DNA of 64,000 nucleotides from Deltaproteobacteria bacterium (GTDB lineage Bacteria; Myxococcota_A; Polyangia; GCA-2747355; JADLHG01): the NCBI GenBank assembly GCA_020848905.1, contig JADLHG010000031.1, forward strand, positions 186,001 through 250,000, read 5' to 3'. A program made the translations under genes and the position numbers. The notes under the pieces are model-generated. The model was not told the origin of the DNA, made no database searches, and saw only the letters and a list, made by a program, of their open reading frames with translations. Shown piece by piece: positions 43,549-52,345 of this stretch (its first letter is position 1; every line of letters begins with the position of its first letter).

Positions 43549-44931
43549 CTACTCCCTGAGCACCGCCTCGATGTCTCGGGCTACCTCCTCGCCGAGGGGG
43601 CGGCTGAGCTTCACCACGGTGCGCGAGAACTCGGTGAGCGCGTAGTAGTCGCCCACGGCGTCCTCGGAGCCGGGGACGACCTTGGAGGGGGGCGCGATGC
43701 GCTTGAAGAGCTGCAGCGTGCCGAGCTTGCGGGAGCCGAGAGCCCACTCGACGGTCATTACGTCGGCCAGCCCGTCGGGCTTCTCTCCGGGAGGGAGGAA
43801 TTCGAGGCTGCGGAGGCGCGAGAGCCGGTTGACCCAGTTGCGGAAGAGTTCCTTCTTCTTGTCGGGCATCCCCTCGGGGAACCAGGTCGAGCTCGACTGA
43901 TCGCGGCGTCCCTGCTGTTCGAGCGTGCGCTTCTTGCCCCCCGCCGACAGCGTGACGCGGTCCACGTCCTGTAGCCCGAAGCTGTGCAGGGCGCGCTCCT
44001 GCATGCGGAACTCCGCGTACTGGAGATCCTGCAGCTGACGGGGGCGAATCACGTAGACCCTGCCGTCGCGCAGGTCCTGCACGTAGAAGTCCATGTTGCC
44101 GTAGGTCTTGCCGCCGACCTTGAACTCGCGTCGCTCCCCGCCGGAGACGAAGACGAGGCGCGACTTGCTCTCCTTGAGCTCGAAGGTCTTGAGGCGCTCC
44201 TCGCTCACCACGCCGAGGGAGCGCAGCGCGGTCAGGCGCGCCAGGTCGTTCATCAGCATCTCGGCGTTGCCGTCGCCCTTGAACTCGCGCAGCTTGCGGA
44301 CCTTGGGCGCGGCCTTGACCACCGGAGGCGGGACCGCTCCACCGGGGGCGCCGGGCCCGCCCGGAGCGCCAGGTGCTCCGGGTGCTCCGGGTGCCGCCTG
44401 CGCCACGCGCATGCCGGGAGCGGGGGCTTTCTCGGGACCGGCCTTGGGGTCCTGCTTCAGCCGTGCACCCTCCTTCGACGGCGCCTTGGACGGCGCCTTG
44501 GCGGGAGCGAGCACCTTCGCCGGTGGTGCCTTCGTCGGCGGTAGCGCCTTCGCGGGCGGCGCGGCCTTCGGGCCGTGACCGTGCGCGTCCCCGGGCCCGT
44601 GCTCGTGCGCGTGCGGGTCGTTCGGGTTCACGGTCCCCGGGCCGGGTCTCGGCGCGCTTCGCACCCCCGGCGGAGCGAGCGCGGCGGGCGGCGGCGGCAC
44701 CTCCCAGGTCTCCATCTTGATCCAGTAGTAGACGCCCGTGGAGTCCTTCTTCCGCGAGATCTCCACCTTGCGCTCCGGCTCCTCGAAGAGGAGCTGGTCC
44801 AGGTGCCGTACGTTGACGAGCGGGATCTCCTCTTCCAGACCCTCGCGCACCGGGTCGCGCGTGTAGACGACGTAGGCCGCGGAGAGCCCCGCTGCGAGAA
44901 CCACACCGTGAGCGAATGCGGGGTGCTTCAT
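43549..44931 (-). CDS. DUF4340-type protein of the Gld-like ABC operon
   Basis: A 460-residue membrane-anchored protein of the DUF4340 kind that commonly ends Gld-like ABC operons. One N-terminal hydrophobic segment (HGVVLAAGLSAAYVVY) anchors an external domain. Between residues about 75 and 200 lies a low-complexity insertion with a His-rich patch (HAHEHGPGDAHGHG), Lys-Ala-Pro repeats and a collagen-like Gly-X-Y run (GAPGAPGAPGGPGAPGG). The beta-rich domain resumes at LREFKGDGNAEML. ATG 44931 has GGAGGAAGCAGTG before it and overlaps the stop codon of the upstream gldG-like gene (TGATG). Confidence 0.8.
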   Translation of the reverse strand: MKHPAFAHGVVLAAGLSAAYVVYTRDPVREGLEEEIPLVNVRHLDQLLFEEPERKVEISRKKDSTGVYYWIKMETWEVPPPPAALAPPGVRSAPRPGPGTVNPNDPHAHEHGPGDAHGHGPKAAPPAKALPPTKAPPAKVLAPAKAPSKAPSKEGARLKQDPKAGPEKAPAPGMRVAQAAPGAPGAPGAPGGPGAPGGAVPPPVVKAAPKVRKLREFKGDGNAEMLMNDLARLTALRSLGVVSEERLKTFELKESKSRLVFVSGGERREFKVGGKTYGNMDFYVQDLRDGRVYVIRPRQLQDLQYAEFRMQERALHSFGLQDVDRVTLSAGGKKRTLEQQGRRDQSSSTWFPEGMPDKKKELFRNWVNRLSRLRSLEFLPPGEKPDGLADVMTVEWALGSRKLGTLQLFKRIAPPSKVVPGSEDAVGDYYALTEFSRTVVKLSRPLGEEVARDIEAVLRE

Positions 44932-46811
44932 CACTGCTTCCTCCGGCGGCGGGTGTAGTAGATGCCGCACCCCAGGACGAGCGCCGGCATGCCGAAGATC
45001 GTGAGGTAGAACCAGGCCTGGTCTTCCTTGCGCGTGTGCGTGATCCGGACGTCCTCCTCGGAGGTCGTCTCCCCGATGAACCGCTCCTCACCCCCGAGCC
45101 ACTTCATCGCGTCGACGAGCAGGTAGCCGTTGCCGGGGTTGCGGAAGACCTTGTCGCTGATGACGTCGGCATCCGCGACGACCACGAGGCGCATCTCGTG
45201 CTCCTCCGGCGCCCCCTTCTTGGGGGCCGGAACGACGGGTTTCATGGTCACGGCCGCGGCCAGCTCGTAGACCTTCCGCTTCTCCGTCTTGGCGTCGTAC
45301 TCGTGGTTGTTGTCCAGGTCGTCCCAGGTGAAGGGCATGGAGTGCACCGTGAACTGGACCTGAGTCTTGTTGGTCTCCGTCGGCGGCTGCTCCTCCAGAT
45401 AGCCTGCCCCGAGGAAGACCGACGCCATGCGCGGCGCGTTGCGGCTCAGCGTGCTGACGCTGGGGTGGGCCGAGAACGCCGTCGAGAAGACGAAGTGCCG
45501 GTCCGCCGGGGTGTACGTGAGACGCGCGTGGTAGCGGTCGTTGCTCAGGCGCACGGGCTGGAACTTGAGCCCGAAGGGGTTGAGCAGCGAGGCGCCGTTC
45601 CATCCCCCTTCCGGGTCGAGGAAGAAGAGCACGCGCCCACCGCCGCGGAGGTAGTTCTTCAGAGCGCTGACCTCGGCCGGGAGGAACTCCTTTCGCGGCC
45701 CGGCGATGATCACCATCGTGGCGTCCTTCGGTATCTCGGAGGCGAGCCCCTGACCGATGCCGAGATCCTTCAGATCGTAGTTCAGCTTCTCGAGGACCAT
45801 GCGGAGGTCGCGGATCGACGAGCCCTGCACGTCGTCCCGCGGATCGCGCGTCAGCTCCTCGTGCCCCACGGTGAGGTAGGCCACCTTCTGCTGCGTGGCG
45901 AGCTTGAGGAAGGCGGTCTGGAACTCGCTGTCGAGCTTCTTCAGCTTCCCCTTGGCCTGGTTGATCGTGGTGCCGAGGTTGATCTGATGCGTCTGCTTGC
46001 CGCGCGCCAGCACCACGATGCCGTTGTCCGAGACGGAGAGCTCCTTGGCCAGCCCCGGGTCTAGCGCGTGGTCGGTCAGCTCCAGCTTGAAATGGCTCGA
46101 CTCGGCCTTGAGGCCCTCGAAGTACGCGCGCGCCTGCTCCCGCACCTCGTTCGAGCTCGGGAAGAAGAGCACGGCGCGAAATGGTGCCGAGAGGTTCTTC
46201 AGCATCTTCCGCGTCGATTCGGAGGGGTGCGTGGTCTTGAAGTACGAGAGGTCGACCTTCTTATTGTACTCGGCGACGACGTAGTTCAAGGCGAAGGCGG
46301 TGCAGATGGTCATGGCGAGGATCAGCGCGCTGCGCGTCGAGCGCTGGATGTTCTTCAGCTCGACGGTGCGCGTGGGGTCCATCGGCGCGTACGAGATCTC
46401 GATGAAGACGAGCGGCATGGCGGAGCAGATCCAGAGCACCGGCCACAGGGCGCCGAGGATCACCCCGTAGCGCTCGGCGCTCTTGGCCTCGGTGAAGAGG
46501 GGGCGGAGCCGCTCGAGGACGAAGTCGGCCTGGGCCGCGTAGAGCGCGAGGGCGAGGAGGCCGACCAGGTAGCAGGTGAGCAGCCGGCGCTCGACGGGGA
46601 CCGCCATCGGTCCGAGGTTCTTCGCCCGCAGCACTCGGCCCCCGATCGCCGCGGCGATGCCGAGGAGCCCGAGGCCCACGAGGCCCAGCCGGACGCTCGT
46701 GGACTCGAAGAGGATGCGCTCGGCTACGTAGATGAGCACCATGCCGGCGAGGTAGAGCCCCGTGAGTCCGAGGCCTCCTGCGGCCCGGCGGGTCGTGTTG
46801 GGCCCGGTCAT
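44931..46811 (-). CDS. GldG-family ABC auxiliary protein
   Basis: A 626-residue protein of the GldG/ABC_transp_aux family. It starts with several transmembrane segments (GLTGLYLAGMVLIYVAE, LGLVGLGLLGIAAAIGG, LTCYLVGLLALALYA, further ones near residues 130-190). Then comes a large periplasmic domain with the typical PFRAVLFFP, YDLKDLGIG and VVIAGPRKEFLPAEVSALKNYLRGGGRVLFFLDPE stretch, and a final membrane helix (YLTIFGMPALVLGCGIYYTRRRR). In Bacteroidetes GldG acts with GldA and GldF in gliding; in other phyla the role is unknown. ATG 46811 overlaps the permease stop and is preceded by GGAGGTGGCGCTG. Confidence 0.88.
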   Translation of the reverse strand: MTGPNTTRRAAGGLGLTGLYLAGMVLIYVAERILFESTSVRLGLVGLGLLGIAAAIGGRVLRAKNLGPMAVPVERRLLTCYLVGLLALALYAAQADFVLERLRPLFTEAKSAERYGVILGALWPVLWICSAMPLVFIEISYAPMDPTRTVELKNIQRSTRSALILAMTICTAFALNYVVAEYNKKVDLSYFKTTHPSESTRKMLKNLSAPFRAVLFFPSSNEVREQARAYFEGLKAESSHFKLELTDHALDPGLAKELSVSDNGIVVLARGKQTHQINLGTTINQAKGKLKKLDSEFQTAFLKLATQQKVAYLTVGHEELTRDPRDDVQGSSIRDLRMVLEKLNYDLKDLGIGQGLASEIPKDATMVIIAGPRKEFLPAEVSALKNYLRGGGRVLFFLDPEGGWNGASLLNPFGLKFQPVRLSNDRYHARLTYTPADRHFVFSTAFSAHPSVSTLSRNAPRMASVFLGAGYLEEQPPTETNKTQVQFTVHSMPFTWDDLDNNHEYDAKTEKRKVYELAAAVTMKPVVPAPKKGAPEEHEMRLVVVADADVISDKVFRNPGNGYLLVDAMKWLGGEERFIGETTSEEDVRITHTRKEDQAWFYLTIFGMPALVLGCGIYYTRRRRKQ

Positions 46812-47530
46812 CAGCGCCACCTCCGAGCCTGGAGGACATGGGTCGAGAGCAGGAGAAAGGCGTACGTCGCGGACAGGTAATAGAAGAGGTCCTTGCTCTG
46901 GAGGAGCCCCGTTTGCCACTGCAGGTGCCGTTGGGGCGAGAGGAAGGACATCAGGTCGCGGATCGGAGGCTCGGCGACGTTCGCGCCCAGGTAGCAGAGG
47001 TAGAGGGCGGTCATCATCGCACCCCCCGCCACCGCGGCGACGATCTGGGTCTTCGCGATGGCCGAAGCGAAGAGCCCGACCGAGAGCGAGAGCGCGCCGA
47101 GCATGAGGAGCCCGAAGTAGCCGGCGAAGATCTGCCCCACCGACACCTTGCCGTTCACGAAGATGAGGAGCGGCATGTAGATCGTCAGGGCAGTCATCCC
47201 CGCGTAGAAGAGCAGCGCTGAGACGAACTTGCCGAGGATGATCTCGTGGTCCTTGATCGGCGAGGTGAGCAGCAGCGTGAGCGTCCCGAGCTGCTTCTCC
47301 TCGGCCAGGAGCCGCATCGAGAGCAAGACCCCCGAGACCATCGTCATGAAGGTGGCGAAGGCGAAGAAGAGCTGGAGCACCTCGGAGGAGAGCTTCGGGG
47401 TGCCGCCGAGCGCGTAGTAGTTGAAGAGCAGACCGTCGACGAAGAGCACGATCGTGGCGATCACGTAGCCCATGGGCGACTTGACGTACGCGCCGAGCTC
47501 GCGGCGCGCGAGCAGCCAGATGTTCCTCAT
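46811..47530 (-). CDS. ABC-2-type permease, GldF-like
   Basis: A 239-residue membrane protein with six predicted transmembrane helices. The N-terminal start MRNIWLLARRELGAYVKSPMGYVI and the EEKQLGTLTLLLTSPIKDHEIILGKF segment are typical of ABC-2 permeases of the GldF group. It pairs with the ATPase encoded just upstream, with a 4-base overlap (47527-47530), and with the GldG-like protein by TGATG overlap. The transported substrate is unknown. Confidence 0.92.
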   Translation of the reverse strand: MRNIWLLARRELGAYVKSPMGYVIATIVLFVDGLLFNYYALGGTPKLSSEVLQLFFAFATFMTMVSGVLLSMRLLAEEKQLGTLTLLLTSPIKDHEIILGKFVSALLFYAGMTALTIYMPLLIFVNGKVSVGQIFAGYFGLLMLGALSLSVGLFASAIAKTQIVAAVAGGAMMTALYLCYLGANVAEPPIRDLMSFLSPQRHLQWQTGLLQSKDLFYYLSATYAFLLLSTHVLQARRWR

Positions 47531-48525
47531 GAGCGCACCTCCTCCGGTGCGGCGGTGGCGTTGGAGACCTTCGGTCGATGGGTCAGGCGCAGGAAGATCG
47601 ACTCGAGCTCCGCCTCGGCCGGGCGCAGCTGCAAGAGGCCGTGGCCCGCCTGGACGAGCTCGCGGGCCAGGTCCTCGCGCACGTCACCGTCGGAGGTGAC
47701 CTCGATCTCGTGGACGTCGGTTCGCGCTCGCCCGATCACTCCGCGTCCGTCGCCCACGCTCACGGCCGTGCAGAGGGTCACCTTGGGGAGCTTGCGCAGC
47801 AGCTCGAGGATCGGGCCCTGCTCGCCCCGCACCGTGAGGAGCACGCGGTTTCCGCCGGCGAGCTTGGCCGTCAGCTCCTCTTCGGTCCCCGCGGCGACGA
47901 TCTGGCCGTCCTGGATCACCAGGATGCGGTCGCAGGTCTGGCTGATCTCGGAGAGGATGTGGCTCGAGACGAGGATGGTGTGCTTGCCCTTGAGGCCGCG
48001 GACCATCTCGCGCACCTCCACGATCTGCACCGGGTCGAGACCGCTGATCGGCTCGTCCAGGATCAGCACGGGCGGGTTGTGAATGATGGACTGGGCGATC
48101 CCCACGCGCTGGCGGTAGCCGTGCGAGAGGTTGCCGATCACCTCGCCGCGCACGTCCCTCGTGTTGGTCACCGCGAGGACCTCTTCGAGCCGCCCGAGGG
48201 TCTGCGCCCGGGTCAGCCCCCGGAGCTCGCCCGCGAAGGTCAGGAAGCCCTCCACGGTCATCTCGGTGTAGAGCGGGGGCACCTCGGGGAGAAACCCGAC
48301 GAGCTTGCGCGTCTCGTGCGGGTGCTCCACCACGTCGAGGCCGTTCACCTTCACCGTGCCCGTGGATGGCAAGAGCAGGCAGGCCAGGATCTTCAGCGTG
48401 GTGCTCTTTCCGGCGCCGTTCAGGCCCAGGATGCCCACGATCTCGCCTTGCTGGATGTCGAAGTTCACATTCTGTACGGCGCACTTGTCGCCGTAATACT
48501 TGGTCAGCCCGTGGGCCGAGATCAT
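47527..48525 (-). CDS. ABC transporter ATP-binding protein, GldA-like
   Basis: A 332-residue ATPase. Walker A is GLNGAGKST (near residue 37), the signature is LSHGYRQR, Walker B VLILDEPISGLDP, and the switch histidine is in LVSSHILSEIS. The C-terminal extension of about 100 residues past the core is usual for CcmA/GldA-type subunits. It is the first gene of the four-gene operon gldA-gldF-gldG-DUF4340. The gap before it (48526-48739) holds no gene. Confidence 0.95.
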   Translation of the reverse strand: MISAHGLTKYYGDKCAVQNVNFDIQQGEIVGILGLNGAGKSTTLKILACLLLPSTGTVKVNGLDVVEHPHETRKLVGFLPEVPPLYTEMTVEGFLTFAGELRGLTRAQTLGRLEEVLAVTNTRDVRGEVIGNLSHGYRQRVGIAQSIIHNPPVLILDEPISGLDPVQIVEVREMVRGLKGKHTILVSSHILSEISQTCDRILVIQDGQIVAAGTEEELTAKLAGGNRVLLTVRGEQGPILELLRKLPKVTLCTAVSVGDGRGVIGRARTDVHEIEVTSDGDVREDLARELVQAGHGLLQLRPAEAELESIFLRLTHRPKVSNATAAPEEVRS

Positions 48526-48739
48526 CGGTCTTTCTCCCGGCAGGTCTCTAACGTGTCAAAACTGCTAACGCTTGCTTGGGCCGGGAAGATAGGCACGGAT
48601 GGGCGGCGGGTCAAGAGGACTCGCCCGTGGCATGGCGCCCACGCGCGGGCCACGGGGGTCCGGCGCGCCTCCTAGATCCTTTCGCGAGGTCCTCCGTTCA
48701 TAGGGACTGCCCACCGCCGCCGCGGGAAGGAGGGTCTCC

Positions 48740-50050
48740 ATGTCACTGCCGTTGCGCTTCGAAGATCACGCCGCGTTTCACCGTCAGGTGGTCCGCCTCA
48801 CCCTGGTCGGGGCTGCCCTCGGGCTGGGGGCGCACCTCGTGGGCCTGCTCGGGGTCACGGGGGAGGGGGCGGTCCTGCGGCTCGTCGCGCTTGCGGCCTC
48901 CGCGGCGCTCCTCGGTCTGGCGGCGCTTCCTCCGCGACGGGCCGAGCTCCTGCGCGCGCTGCCCGTGGCGGCTCTCGCGGGGTTTCTGGGCGCGATGAGT
49001 CTGCACCTCCTCTCCGGCGCCCCGCCGGCGTACCCCTGGTTCGGTCTCGGCCTCTACGGCCTGTCCGTGGGCTTTTTGGCCAGTCGGGACCTGAAGGGTC
49101 CGCGGCGCTGGCTGGTTCCGCTGGCCACGGGGTGCAGCACGGCCCTCGCCACCTGGGCCACGGTGACGCTCGAGACCCGCTTGCCGCTCACGGCCTATGT
49201 CCCCGCGCTCTTCGCCGCGCCGATGCACGGTGCGGTGTACGGCTTCCTCGTGGCGATGGGGCTCGTGGTGCGTCAGCTCCGGCTGGATCGCGACCCGGTG
49301 GCCCTGGCCTTCCTCGAGATGCGACCCAGTCTCTCGGGGGAGATGCTGGAGCTCTGCGAGCGGGCGATGGGGATCCACCGACGCATCACCGAGGAGGTGC
49401 GGCAGCGCAAGGACCAGGGGACCAGCACCGAGCCCAAGCTCGTGGCGCAGGTAGAGAAGCTGGTGCTGAAGATCCTCGCCCTCGGGCGGCGCTGGCAGGA
49501 GGTGGAGCGGCAGGCGGGCTCCACCACGGCGGAGGCCCTGGCGGACCGGCTCGCGGACCTGAGACAGAAGGTTTCCGCTTCGCAGGACCCGGTGGCGCGC
49601 CGCCAGTACCAGAAGGCGCAGGACGCGCTCGAGGCGCAGCTCGGCTACCTCCGGGAGATCTCGCGCAGCCGGGAGCGAGTGATGGCCCGGGTGCACAACT
49701 ACCTGGCCGCGCTCGAGCGGCTGCACCTGGCCGTGCTGAATCACCGCGGGGCGGACGCGGCCAAGTTCTCCGACGAGCTGCAGCCGATCATGGACGAGAT
49801 GGACGACCTCGGCGCCGAGATGGATATCGCGGCCGAGACCATGTCCGAGGTGGCGGAGGCCCAGCTTCCGAAGGAGCAGGCCGTGGCGCCGACGCCCGCA
49901 GCCGCTACGACCGAGACCGCTGAGCCGCAGACAGCCGCGCCCGAGTCTGCCGCGCCCGCAACCGCTGCGCCCGAGGCTGTCGTACTCGAGGGGCCGGTTC
50001 CTCGCCCGGTGGACCCCGAGGCCGAGCTCACCGCCGCGGCCTTCAAGTAG
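48740..50050 (+). CDS. Multi-pass membrane protein with coiled-coil and Pro/Ala tail
   Basis: A 436-residue protein not recognised as a named family. Residues about 20-175 have five or six hydrophobic helices (LTLVGAALGLGAHLVGLLG, LVALAASAALLGLAAL and others). Residues about 190-370 form charged helices, probably a cytoplasmic coiled coil (MLELCERAMGIHRRITEEVRQ, YLREISRSRERVMARVHNYL). The tail is rich in Ala, Pro, Thr and Glu. GAAGGAGGGTCTCC precedes ATG 48740. The layout, membrane part plus long helical part, resembles sensory or scaffold proteins. It lies between divergent and convergent neighbours and is likely transcribed alone. Confidence 0.72.
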   Translation: MSLPLRFEDHAAFHRQVVRLTLVGAALGLGAHLVGLLGVTGEGAVLRLVALAASAALLGLAALPPRRAELLRALPVAALAGFLGAMSLHLLSGAPPAYPWFGLGLYGLSVGFLASRDLKGPRRWLVPLATGCSTALATWATVTLETRLPLTAYVPALFAAPMHGAVYGFLVAMGLVVRQLRLDRDPVALAFLEMRPSLSGEMLELCERAMGIHRRITEEVRQRKDQGTSTEPKLVAQVEKLVLKILALGRRWQEVERQAGSTTAEALADRLADLRQKVSASQDPVARRQYQKAQDALEAQLGYLREISRSRERVMARVHNYLAALERLHLAVLNHRGADAAKFSDELQPIMDEMDDLGAEMDIAAETMSEVAEAQLPKEQAVAPTPAAATTETAEPQTAAPESAAPATAAPEAVVLEGPVPRPVDPEAELTAAAFK

Positions 50051-50054
50051 AAGG

Positions 50055-51326
50055 TCACACCCCCTCGAGGGCCTGCGCCAGGTCGGCCAGCAGGTCCTCC
50101 GGGTGCTCGACGCCCACCGAGAGTCGTACCATCGCCGGGGTGATCCCCATCGCGCGCTGCGCGTCGGGCTCCACGTCGGCGTGGGTCATGGTGGCCGGAT
50201 GCTCGGCGAGGGACTCGGTGCCGCCGAGGCTCACGGCCAGCTTGATCAGCTTCAGCTCGTTCAGCAGGCGGAAGGCCTCCTTCTCGCCTCCCACGACCTC
50301 GAACGAGATCACGGACCCCGGGGAGGCGCACTGCTTGCGGTAGAGCGCCCACTGCGGGTCCTCCTCGCGCAGGTGACCGAGGTAGTGCACGGACGCCACC
50401 TTGGGGTGGTCGGCGAGGAAGTCCGCCACGTAGCGCGCGTTCTTCATCTGACAGGTCATGCGGAGCTTCAGGGTCTCGAGGCTCCGCATGAGCAGCCACC
50501 CCGTCCAGGGGCCGGCCATCGTGCCGAGGAAGGTGCGCAGCGTGCGCACGCGTTCGATGAGCTCGCGCGAGCCGAGGCAGGCGCCGGCGATGAGGTCACT
50601 GTGCCCGCCGAGGAACTTCGTAGCCGAGTAGATCACGAGGTCCGCGCCGTGCTTGAGCGGCTGCTGCCAGAGGGGGCCGAGGAAGGTGTTGTCCACAATC
50701 ACCGGGACCTTGCGCTCCGGGCGGGCGAGGCGGCGCGCGAGCTCCGCGCAGGCGCCGATGTCCACGAGCTGGTTCGTCGGATTGGCCGGCGTCTCGACGA
50801 AGATCGCGCCGAGCGGCCGCGCTCCGCCGCTGGCCACCGCCCGCTCCATCTCGGCGAGGCTCGCGCCGGCGGGGAAGCGGAGGTGCACGATCCCCTGGCG
50901 GGCGAGGACGTGGGTCAGCAGGTAGTCGGTGCCGCCGTAGAGCGGAGCGGAGGAGAGGACGGCGTCCCCGGGGCGGACGAACTCGAAGAGCGTGGTGGCG
51001 ATGGCGGCCATGCCGCTCTCGAACACCGCGCAGGCCTCGGCCTCGTCCCAGAGCGTGAGGCGGTCCTCCAGGATCTCGAGGTCGGGGTTGTTCAGGCGGC
51101 TGTAGATGAGCCCGAGTTCCTCGGTGGGGCCCTTCTGGCGCAGCCCGTAGGCCAGCTCGAAGAAGGCCTTGCCGTCCTCGGCGCTCTTGAAGACGAAGGT
51201 CGAGGTCTGAAAGATCGGGGACTTCAGCGCCCCCTCGGAGAGCTGGGGGTCGTAGCCGTAGCTCATCATCAACGATTCGGCGCGCAGGCGGTGCGTGCCG
51301 AGGGACCGGGGCTTGTCCGTGGACAT
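50055..51326 (-). CDS. Cystathionine gamma-synthase / methionine gamma-lyase family PLP enzyme
   Basis: A 423-residue fold-type I PLP enzyme. The phosphate-binding and Tyr/Arg region (YSRLNNPDLEILEDRL) and the Schiff-base lysine in YSATKFLGGHSD (near residue 220) are present, along with VDNTFLGPLWQQPL and the C-terminal SLGGTESLAEHPATMTH stretch. These are the marks of trans-sulfuration enzymes. Whether it makes cystathionine or cleaves methionine or cystathionine cannot be told. The N-terminal TFVFKSAEDGKAFFELAYG form belongs to a subgroup usually named only as cystathionine gamma-synthase family. ATG 51326 has GGAGAAGCGAC upstream. Confidence 0.9.
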   Translation of the reverse strand: MSTDKPRSLGTHRLRAESLMMSYGYDPQLSEGALKSPIFQTSTFVFKSAEDGKAFFELAYGLRQKGPTEELGLIYSRLNNPDLEILEDRLTLWDEAEACAVFESGMAAIATTLFEFVRPGDAVLSSAPLYGGTDYLLTHVLARQGIVHLRFPAGASLAEMERAVASGGARPLGAIFVETPANPTNQLVDIGACAELARRLARPERKVPVIVDNTFLGPLWQQPLKHGADLVIYSATKFLGGHSDLIAGACLGSRELIERVRTLRTFLGTMAGPWTGWLLMRSLETLKLRMTCQMKNARYVADFLADHPKVASVHYLGHLREEDPQWALYRKQCASPGSVISFEVVGGEKEAFRLLNELKLIKLAVSLGGTESLAEHPATMTHADVEPDAQRAMGITPAMVRLSVGVEHPEDLLADLAQALEGV

Positions 51327-51453
51327 GTCGCTTCTCCAGGCGGGAGGGACGAACTGTAGCGCGAACGGAGACTCGCCGGTTAAAGTAGCTGCGCCCCGTC
51401 GGGACCCGCTCGGGTCCGCCGGAGGCCATCGGACAACGAACAGGGAGGGAGCC

Positions 51454-52341
51454 GTGCGTACCGTGAGCTGCACGCTGATCATCTGGGCCGCCTTTGCGCT
51501 GCCGTCCGGCCGGGCCGCCGCCGACCAGGCCTCGGCCCACCTGCACAAGGCCATGGCCCACAAGAAGGAGGGGAAGGCCGACGAGGCGATCGCCGAGCTC
51601 AAGAAGGCGCTCGAGCAGCGCGAGGCCTACGCGGCGGCGCATCACAGCCTGGGGATGCTCTATCGCGAGAAGGGAGAGCTGCCGAAGGCCATCCAGCACC
51701 TCGAGCGGGCGGCGCAGCTCGAGCCCAAGTCGGCCATGCTGCACTACAGCCTCGGGATCACCTACTTCAAGGCCGACCGCAAGCAGGACGCGCTGCGCAG
51801 CCTGACCGAGGCGGCGCGACTCGACCCGAAGGACGTACAGGTGCAGGCGCAGCTCGGGGTGCTGCTCATTCGCACCGATCCGCAGAAGGCCATCCCGTAT
51901 CTGGAGGCGGCGGTGAAGCTGAAGCCCGAGCACCCGGACTACGCCCATCAGCTCGGGCTGGCCTACCGGCGTACGAGCGCGAACCTCACCGCGCCCACGC
52001 AGGCCAAACAGCGCGACGACTACCTGCGCCGCGCCGAGCGCTACTTTCTCAAGGCGGCGGAGAAGAAGGAGAGCGCGGAGCTCGAGTTCGACCTCGGAGC
52101 CCTCTACCGCCGGCTCGACAAGGTGGACGAGGCGATCAAGCACTACGAGAAGGCGATCCAGCTCAAGCCCAAGATGGCGGCGGCCCACTGGGACCTCGGC
52201 CACATGTACGTCAAGGCCAAGCGGAACGACGAGGCGATCGAGTCCTACAAGCAGTACCTGAAGCTGGCCGGGGAGGGGGCCAAGGACGCCGACATCGCCA
52301 AGAAGCGCATCAAGGAGCTGAAGGGGAGCAAGAAGAAGTAG
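51454..52341 (+). CDS. Secreted tetratricopeptide-repeat protein
   Basis: A 295-residue protein that starts at GTG 51454, with GGGAGGGAGCC as its ribosome binding site. A signal peptide (LIIWAAFALPSGRAAA) leads to about seven TPR units, such as AIAELKKALEQREAYAAAHHSLGMLYREKG, AIQHLERAAQLEPKSAMLHYSLGITYFKA and AIKHYEKAIQLKPKMAAAHWDLGHMYVKA. TPR stacks hold protein complexes together. It shares a divergent gap with the PLP enzyme gene and is convergent, four bases apart, with the outer-membrane protein gene. No partner is obvious. Confidence 0.87.
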   Translation: MRTVSCTLIIWAAFALPSGRAAADQASAHLHKAMAHKKEGKADEAIAELKKALEQREAYAAAHHSLGMLYREKGELPKAIQHLERAAQLEPKSAMLHYSLGITYFKADRKQDALRSLTEAARLDPKDVQVQAQLGVLLIRTDPQKAIPYLEAAVKLKPEHPDYAHQLGLAYRRTSANLTAPTQAKQRDDYLRRAERYFLKAAEKKESAELEFDLGALYRRLDKVDEAIKHYEKAIQLKPKMAAAHWDLGHMYVKAKRNDEAIESYKQYLKLAGEGAKDADIAKKRIKELKGSKKK

Positions 52342-52345
52342 CGTT

